Notes: a model not told the origin generated them from the letters alone. Counted from the first letter of the stretch, positions 9,022-18,449 are shown. The stretch: 64,000 nt of DNA from Chryseobacterium paludis (GCF_025403485.1 NZ_CP099966.1:3695001-3759000), one strand, 5' to 3'. A program made the numbers and translations.

Positions 9022-11178
9022 ATGAAAAAAAAATCCATTCTTATTGCACTGATCTTATTGATTTTTCAGTCAAACTCTTTTATCAAAGCACAGCAGCTTA
9101 ATCCTTTGGGAATCTGCTATGTAGAAGTGAACAATAACAATATCCTGAATGCAGGATCGTACAAACTGCAAACATCAGATAAATACTTATTTGGTGTGGT
9201 AAATATTTTTGCTGCAAACCTTAACTATGACACCAACAGAGGCAGAGCATATCTGTATTGTAATAATAATGTAACCAAAGTACTTACCAATGCAGATACT
9301 TACATCAAGCCACTTCAGCAAAAAGGAATGAAAGTGGTATTGACCATTTTGGGGAATCATCAGGGAGCGGGACTTTGTAATTTTCCGACCCGTGAAGCTG
9401 CTAAAGATTTTGCTTTACAACTTGCTCATACCGTAAACACTTATGGTTTAGATGGTATCGACTTTGATGATGAGTATTCAGATTACGGTCAAAATGGAAC
9501 CGGGCAGCCTAATGACAGCTCTTTTGTAATGCTGATTCAGGAATTAAGAGCATTATTGCCGGATAAGATCATTTCATTTTATTATTATGGTCCAGCTTCA
9601 TCAAGACTTTCTTGGAATGGAAACAGAGTAGGAGATAACATTAACTACAGCTGGAATGCAATGTATGGCACTTTCTCTGCACCAAGTGTTCCTCCTCTTA
9701 CAAAGGCGCAAATTTCCCCAGCAGCCATATGGATGGGAAATACTTCTAATTCTACAACAACCAGTTTGGCAAGTCAGACTAAAACTGGAGGATATGGGTT
9801 ATTTCTTTGGTATGATCTTCACGGAACTAGTGAGACCACACAACTTTCAGCAGGAACACAAACATTGTATGGAGAACAAACTGTTTTAAGCTCTCCTTTA
9901 CAGTCATGGGCACAAGGAACCAATTGTGATGCTCCAATTGGATTGTATACAAGCAATCTTACCGGGACAAGTGTAAAACTAAATTGGTCAGCTGTTGGAA
10001 CGAATACTTATGATGTAGATTATAAACCAGCTTCTTCAAATACATGGACGAGTGTTGCAGCTGCTACTACTTCCACTTCGGTAACGATATCAGGATTAGC
10101 GCAGAATACGGAATATGATTGGAGAATAAGGACAAATTGCAGTGTAAAAAGTACCTATAATTTTGCTCCAAGATTTAACAGTGGTACCGGAACAACCGTT
10201 CCAACAGGTTCTTATGCTCTTTCCTTAGATGGAAGCAGCGAATCAGGCTCAGCCGGAAATCTTAATTTAAGCGGTTCAGCATTGTCTTTTGAAGGGTGGA
10301 TAAAACCATCATCTTTTAAATCAGGATTCCCTTATATTTCATCTATTATGGGAACAGAAATAAGCGACAGTAATTCTGCATTTTTACGATTAGGAGATGG
10401 TAATCTTGCCAATAATAAACTTCAGTTTGTATTAAGTATTAATAATGTACAACAAAAGTTGGCTTCTAATATAGCATTAAATGCTAATACATGGTATCAC
10501 GTTGCGGCAACCTATGATGGGGCTACTATGAAACTGTACATCAATGGAACTCTGGATGCAAGCCGTTCCCAAAGTGGGAACTTCACTTCTAACGGAGCAT
10601 TTAATGTTGGTTATTTATATAATGTATCCCGAAATTTCAATGGTAAAGTAGATGAGGTTCGCGTTTGGAGACGGGCATTAAATCAGACAGAGGTTAGCCA
10701 GAATATGTGTAACGTCACACTTCCAGCTACTTCTCTCGCTGCCTATTGGAAGTTTAATGAAGGAAGTGGTTCATCAGTTCAGGATACTTCAGGAAACAGT
10801 GTTACACTGACTTTAACCGGAATTGATGCTTCTAACTGGGGAACAGATATTCCATGTGCTACAGGGACTCAAAAAATTTCAGAAAACGGAAGAAATCAAA
10901 AAAGAACAGGACTGGAGCAAGTGGCTGATAAAAAACAAATAAAACTGTATCCTAATCCTTTAAGTAAATCATCACCGCTTACTATTTCTGTTCCTGAAGA
11001 ATATAACAAAGGGAAATTAACGGTCTATAGTTTCAGTGGAAGTATCATAGAAATGAAAACATTAAATACTGGGAATAACCAATATGAGATGTCTAAACTT
11101 TCAATAGGAAATTATATCATTCAATTTGAGTCTCAAGATGGAAGCCTGAAACATACTGAAAAATTAATCGTTAACTAA
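9022..11178 (+). CDS. GH18 endo-beta-N-acetylglucosaminidase (EndoH/EndoF1-like) with FN3, LamG-like and T9SS domains
   Basis: Secreted endoglycosidase that cuts between the two core GlcNAc residues of N-glycans. Order: Sec signal (1-24); GH18 barrel (about 25-300) with the catalytic motif D144-G-I-D-F-D-D-E151, Glu151 being the proton donor and Asp149 the assisting acid as in EndoH/F1; fibronectin type III domain (about 302-387); concanavalin/LamG-like jelly-roll (about 395-610); T9SS type A sorting domain (about 645-718, starting LYPNP). The TYGLDGIDFDDEYSDYG and PDKIISFYYYGPASSRLS blocks closely resemble EndoH and EndoF1. The T9SS tail indicates surface or extracellular location, where release of glycans from host glycoproteins would occur. 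It has a tandem paralogue immediately downstream. Confidence 0.95.
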   Translation: MKKKSILIALILLIFQSNSFIKAQQLNPLGICYVEVNNNNILNAGSYKLQTSDKYLFGVVNIFAANLNYDTNRGRAYLYCNNNVTKVLTNADTYIKPLQQKGMKVVLTILGNHQGAGLCNFPTREAAKDFALQLAHTVNTYGLDGIDFDDEYSDYGQNGTGQPNDSSFVMLIQELRALLPDKIISFYYYGPASSRLSWNGNRVGDNINYSWNAMYGTFSAPSVPPLTKAQISPAAIWMGNTSNSTTTSLASQTKTGGYGLFLWYDLHGTSETTQLSAGTQTLYGEQTVLSSPLQSWAQGTNCDAPIGLYTSNLTGTSVKLNWSAVGTNTYDVDYKPASSNTWTSVAAATTSTSVTISGLAQNTEYDWRIRTNCSVKSTYNFAPRFNSGTGTTVPTGSYALSLDGSSESGSAGNLNLSGSALSFEGWIKPSSFKSGFPYISSIMGTEISDSNSAFLRLGDGNLANNKLQFVLSINNVQQKLASNIALNANTWYHVAATYDGATMKLYINGTLDASRSQSGNFTSNGAFNVGYLYNVSRNFNGKVDEVRVWRRALNQTEVSQNMCNVTLPATSLAAYWKFNEGSGSSVQDTSGNSVTLTLTGIDASNWGTDIPCATGTQKISENGRNQKRTGLEQVADKKQIKLYPNPLSKSSPLTISVPEEYNKGKLTVYSFSGSIIEMKTLNTGNNQYEMSKLSIGNYIIQFESQDGSLKHTEKLIVN

Positions 11179-11190
11179 TAATATTTTCAT

Positions 11191-11228
11191 TGGTAGAATC
11201 ATTGAGTCTAAGCCCAGTGATTCTACCA
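11191..11228 (+). terminator. Stem-loop between the two GH18 genes
   Basis: TGGTAGAATCA (11191-11201) pairs perfectly with TGATTCTACCA (11218-11228), and three more pairs (one G-U) extend the stem inward, giving about 14 bp. It starts 13 bases after the first GH18 stop and ends 22 bases before the second start. The run after it (TTTCTAAAAAC) is a poor uridine tract, so it may act as an attenuator or mRNA-processing and stability hairpin more than as a full stop. Confidence 0.5.
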
Positions 11229-11249
11229 TTTCTAAAAACAAATTTTAAT

Positions 11250-13637
11250 ATGAAAAAAAAATCTATTCTTATTGTATTGATTTTATTGATCTTTCAAGCA
11301 AAATCATTATTAAATGCGCAGCTTAATCCTTTAGGAATATGCTATGTAGAAGTGAATAACAGCAATATGCTAAATGCAGGGTCTTATACTTTGCAAAACA
11401 CCAACAAGCAACTTTTTGATGTTGCTATTATTTTTGCAGCTAACATTAATTATGATGTTTCTAAAAGTAGGGCCTACATTTCCAGCAATAATAATGTCAC
11501 AAAAGTATTGAACGATGTAGATACTTATGTAAGGCCTTTACAGCAAAAAGGAATCAAAGTACTGCTGGATATTCTTGGAAATCATCAGGGAGCAGGGCTT
11601 TGTAACTTTCCAAACCGCGAAGCAGCGCGTGATTTTGCATTGCAGATTGCAAATACCGTTTATACCTACGGTTTAGATGGTGTTGATCTTGATGATGAAT
11701 ATTCTGATTATGGAAATAACGGAACAGGACAGCCTAATAACAGCTCTTTTGTTATGTTATTACAAGAGCTTAAAGCTGCAATGCCGGATAAATTAATCAC
11801 TTTTTATTTTATCGGCCCGGCAACGACAAGACAGAGTTACAATGGTGATCAGGCAGGAAATTACATCAATTATGGATGGAATGCTTATTATGGAACGTAT
11901 AGTGCACCTAGTATACCACCTCTTGCTAATTCCAAGATTTCAGCTGCAGCAACCTGGATACAGAATACTTCTGCATCTACACTTACCACTCTGGCTACCA
12001 ATACAAAAAATGATGGCTATGGAGTATTTATGTGGTATGATCTTAAAGGAACAAATGCTGCCAGTTATTTGAGTACAGGATCGAATATTCTTTATAATGA
12101 AAACACACAGCTAAGCGGTCAGCTTTATTCTTGGACTCAGGGGGCAACTTGCGATCCGCCACTGGGGCTTGAAGTTACTAATGTTACAGGAACGACAGCG
12201 AAACTAAACTGGACTTCCAATGGATCTCAGACTTATAAAATTGATTATAAAGCGGTAGGCTCAAATACGTGGATTAATGCAGCCAATAATTATACAGGAA
12301 GCAATATCGTCATTAATAATCTAACTCTAAACACAGATTATGACTGGAGAATACAATCCAATTGCTCTTCAACTTTAAAGAGTACTTATCTTTTTGCACC
12401 GAGATTTAATTCAGGAAACGGATGTGAAACTCCGGCTGGTTTAGTGTCAAGTAATTATCTGGGAACAACTACTAAATTATCCTGGAATACAGGAACTGCG
12501 TCTACTTATACACTGCAATATAAAACTGCTGTTGCATCGACGTGGACTACAGTTCCGAATATTTCAACCAACACCTATACTTTACAAAATTTGTCAGAAA
12601 ACACAAACTATGTATGGAAAGTACAGTCAGTATGCGGTGGAACTAATACCAGCACATACTCAGGTGAAGCTACTTTTAACAGTGGTTTTCTTCCTGTTCA
12701 AAGTCCTGGTCCAAGATCACTTTCTTTCAATGGCAGTACAAATTATCTTAATGCTGGGCAATTTAACCTTAGTGGAAATGCTTTAACATTCGAAGGTTGG
12801 GTTAAAGTAAATTCATTTAAGCCTGCCTTCCCTTACATTTCATCAGTGCTTGGTATTGAAGTTGGAGACAATAATTCAGCAATATTAAGGTTTGGTGATG
12901 GGAATCTTGCGAATAACAAATTACAGTTCATCTTAAGTTTTGGGTCGTCCCAGATAAAGCTTAATAGCACTACAGGACTGAATACCAATGCCTGGTATCA
13001 TATAGCGGCAACTTATGATGGTGTATCCATGAAGATCTACATTAATGGAAATCTGGATGCAAGTGTTGCTGCAACAGGAAATTTTACAGCAAATGGGATC
13101 CTTTATCTGGCGAGAAATTATGATAACTCCAGAACACTCAACGGTTTCTTAGATGAATTCAGAGTTTGGAAAAAAGCATTAACACCTCAGGAGATTATGG
13201 ATAATAAATGTAATATTGCAGCAAATTCATTTAGCCTTGAAGCGAATTGGAAAATGGATGAAGGTAGTGGCAATGGAGCTTTAGATGCTACTTCCAATAC
13301 TCATTTTGCGGCTTTAATCAATATGTCCGCTTCTAACTGGAGTACAGATGTTCCTTGCAGCACGCCATTATCTACAAGAGATGTTGACATGGATAAAGGG
13401 AATAGTGTATATCCAAATCCAGTTAAAAAAGGAAATGATATTCATTTTATCATCAATGATCATTCTGCTAGTGAGGTTGTACTTTATGATATTTCAGGAA
13501 AGTTGGTTAAAAAACAGAATATTGATAAAAATAATATCACAGTTAATACCCAAAATTTAGCCACTGGTACTTATATTTATAAAATAAAATCGGCGAACGA
13601 TCAAATTATTTCTTCAGGAAAGGTAATCGTAGAATAG
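11250..13637 (+). CDS. GH18 endo-beta-N-acetylglucosaminidase, tandem paralogue with two FN3 domains
   Basis: Second EndoF1/EndoH-like enzyme. The start is the ATG at 11250, giving MKKKSILIVLILLIFQAKS, nearly the same signal as the upstream paralogue; an in-frame extension to 11190 runs through the intergenic hairpin and is unlikely. Domains: signal (1-23), GH18 barrel (to about 300) with D143-G-V-D-L-D-D-E150, two FN3 domains (about 302-385 and 390-475) where the paralogue has one, LamG-like jelly-roll (about 490-695) and a T9SS sorting domain (about 720-795, starting VYPNP and ending GKVIVE). Phe of the catalytic DFDDE is Leu here. The pair probably arose by local duplication and may differ in glycan or protein-carrier preference. 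Confidence 0.95.
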   Translation: MKKKSILIVLILLIFQAKSLLNAQLNPLGICYVEVNNSNMLNAGSYTLQNTNKQLFDVAIIFAANINYDVSKSRAYISSNNNVTKVLNDVDTYVRPLQQKGIKVLLDILGNHQGAGLCNFPNREAARDFALQIANTVYTYGLDGVDLDDEYSDYGNNGTGQPNNSSFVMLLQELKAAMPDKLITFYFIGPATTRQSYNGDQAGNYINYGWNAYYGTYSAPSIPPLANSKISAAATWIQNTSASTLTTLATNTKNDGYGVFMWYDLKGTNAASYLSTGSNILYNENTQLSGQLYSWTQGATCDPPLGLEVTNVTGTTAKLNWTSNGSQTYKIDYKAVGSNTWINAANNYTGSNIVINNLTLNTDYDWRIQSNCSSTLKSTYLFAPRFNSGNGCETPAGLVSSNYLGTTTKLSWNTGTASTYTLQYKTAVASTWTTVPNISTNTYTLQNLSENTNYVWKVQSVCGGTNTSTYSGEATFNSGFLPVQSPGPRSLSFNGSTNYLNAGQFNLSGNALTFEGWVKVNSFKPAFPYISSVLGIEVGDNNSAILRFGDGNLANNKLQFILSFGSSQIKLNSTTGLNTNAWYHIAATYDGVSMKIYINGNLDASVAATGNFTANGILYLARNYDNSRTLNGFLDEFRVWKKALTPQEIMDNKCNIAANSFSLEANWKMDEGSGNGALDATSNTHFAALINMSASNWSTDVPCSTPLSTRDVDMDKGNSVYPNPVKKGNDIHFIINDHSASEVVLYDISGKLVKKQNIDKNNITVNTQNLATGTYIYKIKSANDQIISSGKVIVE

Positions 13638-13715
13638 ATATCAGGATGAATAACTTCATAGATTTGAAGTAATAATTAAACAAATAGAATTAAATTTAAA
13701 TAGCATTAAAACTGT

Positions 13716-14213
13716 ATGAGCGCAGAAAAAAAAGAAGTATTTGAGAAAGTAGAGAAAATGTTAGAAGCTCAGGGCTTTAATCTTGCTGCAAAAGATGATG
13801 GAAGACCTTGGGGTGGTTTTTTTGTGATTGATGAAAATCAGGCACAGGATTTTGCCAACCAGTATTTTGATGGGATCGATGTAGAAAGCCTGAAGATAGG
13901 TGGAAAACTAAGTCCAAAGATTTTGGTTGTTGCTCCTGAAGCCAGATTAAGCTGGCAGTATCATCACAGAAGAGCTGAGATCTGGCAGGTTGTTGAAGGA
14001 AAAGTAGGCATCAAAACTAGTGATACTGATGAAGAGGGGGAATTGGTAGAGTATAACCCTAAGGATCAGATAAAACTTCAGCAAGGCGAAAGACACCGCT
14101 TGATAGGTTTAGATAATTGGGGAGTTGTGGCTGAAATATGGCAGCATACTGATGCGTCTAATCCATCAGATGAAGATGATATCGTGAGAGTACAGGACGA
14201 TTTCGGAAGATAA
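13716..14213 (+). CDS. Cupin (type II) mannose-6-phosphate isomerase-like protein
   Basis: Small cytoplasmic cupin of 165 residues, similar to the isomerase half of bifunctional mannose-1-phosphate guanylyltransferase/mannose-6-phosphate isomerases. It would interconvert mannose-6-phosphate and fructose-6-phosphate. Metal-binding cupin motifs are LSWQYHHRRAEIWQVVEG (His83, His84, Glu88) and GERHRLIG (His127), followed by a Trp-rich end with EIWQHTDASNPSDEDDIVRVQDDFGR spread over the last 27 residues. There is no guanylyltransferase domain. It closes the GH18 operon and would process mannose released by the mannosidases. Related short cupins are sometimes labelled phosphoheptose isomerase, so the exact sugar is an inference from context. 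The minus-strand operon encodes a second, unrelated isomerase. Confidence 0.82.
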   Translation: MSAEKKEVFEKVEKMLEAQGFNLAAKDDGRPWGGFFVIDENQAQDFANQYFDGIDVESLKIGGKLSPKILVVAPEARLSWQYHHRRAEIWQVVEGKVGIKTSDTDEEGELVEYNPKDQIKLQQGERHRLIGLDNWGVVAEIWQHTDASNPSDEDDIVRVQDDFGR

Positions 14214-14232
14214 TTCTAAAATAATTATATCT

Positions 14233-14285
14233 GCCTCTGTCCGTCATTTCTCCCACTAAGAGAGATGATGGGCAGGGGCTTTTTT
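14233..14285 (+). terminator. Strong intrinsic terminator after the cupin gene
   Basis: Twenty consecutive pairs (14233-14252 with 14260-14279, four of them G-U) enclose the loop CCACTAA and are followed by TTTTTT. It separates the SusCD-GH18-cupin unit from GH97-GH65, whose first codon lies 13 bases further on. Confidence 0.9.
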
Positions 14286-14298
14286 AAGATTAAATAGT

Positions 14299-16410
14299 AT
14301 GAAGAGAAATATTATATCTTTTTGTGTGTTTATGCTGTTTGCAGCTATTGTATCAGGGCAATCCCTTTCATCTCCCAATAGTCAGCTAAAATTAAATTTT
14401 AAAATTGAAGGTGAGGGAGTTCCATATTATTCATTAAACTATAAGGATCAATCAATTCTGAAAGATAGTCGGTTGGGGTTTGTTTTAAAACCTTCCTATT
14501 CGTATTTTTCTGAATTTAAAGTTGATAAGGTTGAATATTCATCTTTTAATAAAAGTTGGATTGCGGTTTGGGGGCCAAACAAAGAAGTTGAAAACCATTA
14601 CAACGAAATGCTTGTTCATTTAATTCAAAATAAAACAGGGTGGAAACTTGATATAAGGTTTAAACTTTTTGATGATGGGCTGGGTTTTCGATATGAATTT
14701 CCGGTTCAGAATGACTTAAGACATTTTACCATAAAAGATGAAATGACGAATTTTAATTTAGGAAAAGATTATAAAGCGTTTTGGATACCCGCAGATTACG
14801 ATACGAATGAGTTTCCTGTAACGACTTCGAAATTATCAGAAGTTTCAAAATTAATTGACGACGTTCGAAAAGAATCACTGGCATCGAAAGCTCCAAGCGC
14901 TAGTCTTGCTGTACAGACACCATTGATGCTGAAGTCAGAAGATGGGATATACATTAATATTCATGAAGCTGCTTTAGTCAATTTTGCAGCGATGACATTG
15001 AATATTGATGATAAAAATTTTACTTTAACTTCGAATTTAACGCCCGATAAAAATGGAGACAGGGGTTTCATTCAAACGGGTTCAGTAAGTCCTTGGCGTA
15101 CTATGATTATCAGTAATGATGCAAGGCAGATTCTTTCCTCTAACCTCATTATTAACCTTAATGAACCAAGCAAGGTAGAAGATACTTCCTGGATTAAACC
15201 AACCAAATATATTGGTGTCTGGTGGGAGTATTTTACAGGCGGAGGTTCTACTTGGGCATATTCTGATAATCAGGACGTCAGAATTGGGGAAACAGATTAT
15301 AAAACCTTAAAACCGAATGGAAGACACGGAGCCAATACAAAACATGTAAAAGAATATATAGATTTTGCCTCAGAAAATGGATTCGATGCAGTTTTAGTAG
15401 AAGGCTGGAATGAAGGTTGGGAAGATAATCAAGCTTACAGAAAAGAACAAATTTACAGTTTTACAAAAGCGTATCCGGATTTTGATGTAAAAGAACTTCA
15501 GGCCTATGCAAAAAGCAAAAAAGTAAAAATTATAATGCATCATGAAACAACATCTTCAGTCATTGATTATGAACGACAGCTTAAAGAGAGTTTTCAATTT
15601 ATGAAAGATAATGGGTATGATGCTGTAAAAACCGGATATGTAGGCCCTATAATTCCCAGAAGCGAATATCATGATAGTCAATGGATGGTAAACCACTATA
15701 AATACGTTGCAGAAATGGCAGCCAGATATCATATTATGGTTGATTCACATGAGGCGGTAAGGCCAACCGGCTTACACCGAACTTTCCCCAATTGGATTGC
15801 CCAGGAATCTGCGCGCGGAACAGAGTTTGAATCTTTTAACGGAAACAGACCGGATCATACAACAATATTGCCCTTTACCAGATTAATAGGTGGGCCAATG
15901 GATTATACGCCGGGGATCTTTGAAGGTGATTTGTCCGTGTATGGAAATAATAAGGCAAAATTAAGTACAACACTAGCTAAGCAATTGGCTCTATATGTTA
16001 CAATATACAGTCCTCTCCAAATGGCAGCAGATCTGATTGAGAACTATAAAAAATATCCTGATGCTTTTCAGTTTATTAAAGATGTTGCTGTTGACTGGGA
16101 TGCTTCCTATATTCTTGAGGCAGAACCTGGAGATTATATTACCATAGCTAGAAAAGCAAAAAATAAAAATGAATGGTTTGTTGGAAGTATCACTGATGAA
16201 AACTCCAGAGAGGCTATTGTTGATCTTGCATTTTTACCAAAAGGCAAAAAATTTGAAGCCACTATTTATAAAGATGGAAAAGATGCAGACTGGAAGACTA
16301 ATCCTAAACGTTATGAAATATCTAAACAACAGGTAAATTCAAACAGTAAGCTGAAAATAAAAGTGGCACCTGGTGGCGGATTTGCGATAAGTATAAAACA
16401 TTTAAGATAA
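14299..16410 (+). CDS. GH97 alpha-glucosidase of the inverting (SusB-like) type
   Basis: Exported calcium-dependent alpha-glycosidase of 703 residues with signal peptide MKRNIISFCVFMLFAAIVSG. Blocks: an N-terminal beta-sandwich (about 25-280), a catalytic barrel beginning at WWEYFTGGGSTWAY (near 310), and a C-terminal beta domain. The three glutamates of the inverting SusB mechanism are present at matching spacing: Glu416 in HHETTS, Glu485 in DSHEAVRPTG and Glu509 in ARGTEFESF (SusB 439, 508 and 532, a constant offset of 23). AVKTGYVGP appears where retaining members carry their Asp nucleophile region. This argues for alpha-glucoside hydrolysis with inversion rather than alpha-galactosidase activity. 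It overlaps the next gene by one base (TAATG), so the two are translationally linked. Confidence 0.92.
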   Translation: MKRNIISFCVFMLFAAIVSGQSLSSPNSQLKLNFKIEGEGVPYYSLNYKDQSILKDSRLGFVLKPSYSYFSEFKVDKVEYSSFNKSWIAVWGPNKEVENHYNEMLVHLIQNKTGWKLDIRFKLFDDGLGFRYEFPVQNDLRHFTIKDEMTNFNLGKDYKAFWIPADYDTNEFPVTTSKLSEVSKLIDDVRKESLASKAPSASLAVQTPLMLKSEDGIYINIHEAALVNFAAMTLNIDDKNFTLTSNLTPDKNGDRGFIQTGSVSPWRTMIISNDARQILSSNLIINLNEPSKVEDTSWIKPTKYIGVWWEYFTGGGSTWAYSDNQDVRIGETDYKTLKPNGRHGANTKHVKEYIDFASENGFDAVLVEGWNEGWEDNQAYRKEQIYSFTKAYPDFDVKELQAYAKSKKVKIIMHHETTSSVIDYERQLKESFQFMKDNGYDAVKTGYVGPIIPRSEYHDSQWMVNHYKYVAEMAARYHIMVDSHEAVRPTGLHRTFPNWIAQESARGTEFESFNGNRPDHTTILPFTRLIGGPMDYTPGIFEGDLSVYGNNKAKLSTTLAKQLALYVTIYSPLQMAADLIENYKKYPDAFQFIKDVAVDWDASYILEAEPGDYITIARKAKNKNEWFVGSITDENSREAIVDLAFLPKGKKFEATIYKDGKDADWKTNPKRYEISKQQVNSNSKLKIKVAPGGGFAISIKHLR

Positions 16411-18449
16411 TGAAAAAATCACTTGTTCTTTTCTCTGTATTCTTTGCGGGTTTCTTCAAACTTTGTCTTGCACAGGATCCATGGATCATCAAATCTGAAA
16501 AGATCGAACCTAATAACTATACTGGAATTTCGGTTTCTAATGGTATGATAGGTGTTGTTTCATCACCAGAACCATTGAAGGTAGGAAGTGTTATTATAGC
16601 TGGAGTTTATGATCAATATGGGCGGGGAAGGACAAGTAATTTCCTTTCGAATTTTAATATATTGGATATTAATTTATCCATCAATTGGCAACAAATCAAC
16701 AGAAATAATATAAGCAACTATAGCCAGAGGATTGATCTTAAGACGGCTACTTTTTCAGGCTCGTTTGATTACGGAGATATTGCCCATGTTGAATATAAGT
16801 ATACAGCATTGAGACATCTGCCCAATAATGTGTTGCTTACTGTGAGTATTCAGCCTAAAAAAGATTTGGCATTCGTTGCTGAAAGCAATATAAAGACACC
16901 ACAAGGATTTATACAGCCCCAACAATATTATACTGAAATAACACCACCGCACGCAACGATTCCTCTTCTTACATCTGTAGCAAAAAGTCCTACCGGAGCA
17001 GTGACAGTGGCAGCGAGTACAACTTTTGTATTTTCTGAAGAACAATACACCCAACCTAAGATTTCCCATGAGATGCGTGATAGTGATACCCACCTCATGA
17101 AATTCGTTAAAAAACTGAAAACCTCAGAAAAGCCTTATACTTTTTCAGTAATAGGATCTTTAATTACCTCATCTCAGGTTAACGATCCTTTCAATGCAGT
17201 AGAAAGATTAAGTATCTACGCAAATTTGCAGGACCCCGATAATCTTTATAAAAAACATGAAGCAGAATGGCAAAAATTATGGGAGGGAGATATTGAAATA
17301 GAAGGGGATCCACAGGTACAACAGGATATTCATAATATGCTGTATCATCTTTATTCATTTTCCAGAGAAGGATCTAATCATTCGTTATCACCTGCTGGAC
17401 TTAGTGGTACTGGGTACAACGGCCATGTTTTTTGGGATACGGAAATGTTCATGTTCAAACCATTGCTGTTTTTTCATCCAGAAATGGCTAAAAGCCTTGT
17501 AGAATACAGATATGATCGTTTAAAAGCAGCAGAAATGAATGCTGCAATACATGGTTATAAAGGAGCGATGTTTCCATGGGAAAGCGCTATGTCAGGAGAA
17601 GAAGAGACTCCTGTTTGGGCTTTATCAGGAACTTATGAGCATCATATAACAGGGGATGTTGCATTTGCTACCTGGTATTATTATCTTTTTACTAAGGACA
17701 TAAAATGGCTTAAAGAAAAAGGATGGCCTGTTTTGCAAAAAACCGCCGAATTTTGGCAGTCCAGGGTGGAAAAGAAAGGAAGCGAATATCATATTAAAAA
17801 TGTAGTAGCAGCTGATGAATGGGCAGAGAATATTGATAATAATGCGTATACTAATGCCATTGCAAAACTGAATTTACAATTTGCAAATGCTGCAGCTAAA
17901 GCCCTTGATTTACCATTAAACAAAGATTGGGATGATATTGCTGAGCATCTTGTTTTTACAAAATTAGAAAATGGGGTTACAAAGGAGTATGACACCTACA
18001 AAGGAGAACCGATTAAACAGGCAGATGTCAATCTCTTGGCTTACCCTCTTCACATTATTCAGGATAAAAATCAGATCCGAAAAGATCTGGAATATTATCA
18101 AAAACGAGTGCCTAATCAAAAGACTCCCGCGATGACCAAGGCTATTTTTGCATTATTATACAGTCGGTTGGGGGATGGAAAACAGGCTTATAAGTTGTTT
18201 AAAGAATCTTATGAACCTAATCTTTTACCTCCATTTAGAGTTTTTGCCGAAACGGTTGAAGGAGATAACCCCTACTTTATTACTGGAGCTGGAGGTGCTC
18301 TTCAGACAATGATCATGGGATTTGGAGGAGTTGATATCGATGAAAAAGGATCATTGAAAAAAATAAAAAGTACATTACCATCTCATTGGAAAAAGGTTGT
18401 TGTAAAAGGAATTGGTTCTGAAAACTTAATATTTTCGAACAGTCAATAA
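16410..18449 (+). CDS. GH65 glycoside hydrolase, probable exported alpha-1,2-glucosidase (kojibiose hydrolase-like)
   Basis: GH65 protein of 679 residues with a Sec signal (cleavage near CLAQ, residue 22). Blocks: N-terminal beta-sandwich, (alpha/alpha)6 barrel with GYNGHVFWDTEMFMFKPLLF and GYKGAMFPWESAMSGEE, and AADEWAENIDNNAYTNAIA containing the general acid Glu470. Most GH65 members are cytoplasmic phosphorylases. This one is exported and has glutamates in FAETVEGDNPYF (Glu614 and Glu617) near the position of the catalytic base in the Flavobacterium johnsoniae inverting kojibiose hydrolase (acid 472, base 616). A hydrolase acting on alpha-1,2-glucose is therefore the best guess; acid trehalase or collagen glucosyl-galactosyl-hydroxylysine glucosidase are alternatives. 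It is coupled to GH97 upstream and convergent with the sugar porter downstream. Confidence 0.88.
   Translation: MKKSLVLFSVFFAGFFKLCLAQDPWIIKSEKIEPNNYTGISVSNGMIGVVSSPEPLKVGSVIIAGVYDQYGRGRTSNFLSNFNILDINLSINWQQINRNNISNYSQRIDLKTATFSGSFDYGDIAHVEYKYTALRHLPNNVLLTVSIQPKKDLAFVAESNIKTPQGFIQPQQYYTEITPPHATIPLLTSVAKSPTGAVTVAASTTFVFSEEQYTQPKISHEMRDSDTHLMKFVKKLKTSEKPYTFSVIGSLITSSQVNDPFNAVERLSIYANLQDPDNLYKKHEAEWQKLWEGDIEIEGDPQVQQDIHNMLYHLYSFSREGSNHSLSPAGLSGTGYNGHVFWDTEMFMFKPLLFFHPEMAKSLVEYRYDRLKAAEMNAAIHGYKGAMFPWESAMSGEEETPVWALSGTYEHHITGDVAFATWYYYLFTKDIKWLKEKGWPVLQKTAEFWQSRVEKKGSEYHIKNVVAADEWAENIDNNAYTNAIAKLNLQFANAAAKALDLPLNKDWDDIAEHLVFTKLENGVTKEYDTYKGEPIKQADVNLLAYPLHIIQDKNQIRKDLEYYQKRVPNQKTPAMTKAIFALLYSRLGDGKQAYKLFKESYEPNLLPPFRVFAETVEGDNPYFITGAGGALQTMIMGFGGVDIDEKGSLKKIKSTLPSHWKKVVVKGIGSENLIFSNSQ

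Noticed and set aside
14299..18449. GH97-GH65 as a classical starch-utilisation (sus) unit
   Set aside because: No GH13 amylase, no separate SusCD and no SusR are present here. Location within the mannose locus makes a glucosylated N-glycan or alpha-1,2-glucoside role at least as likely.
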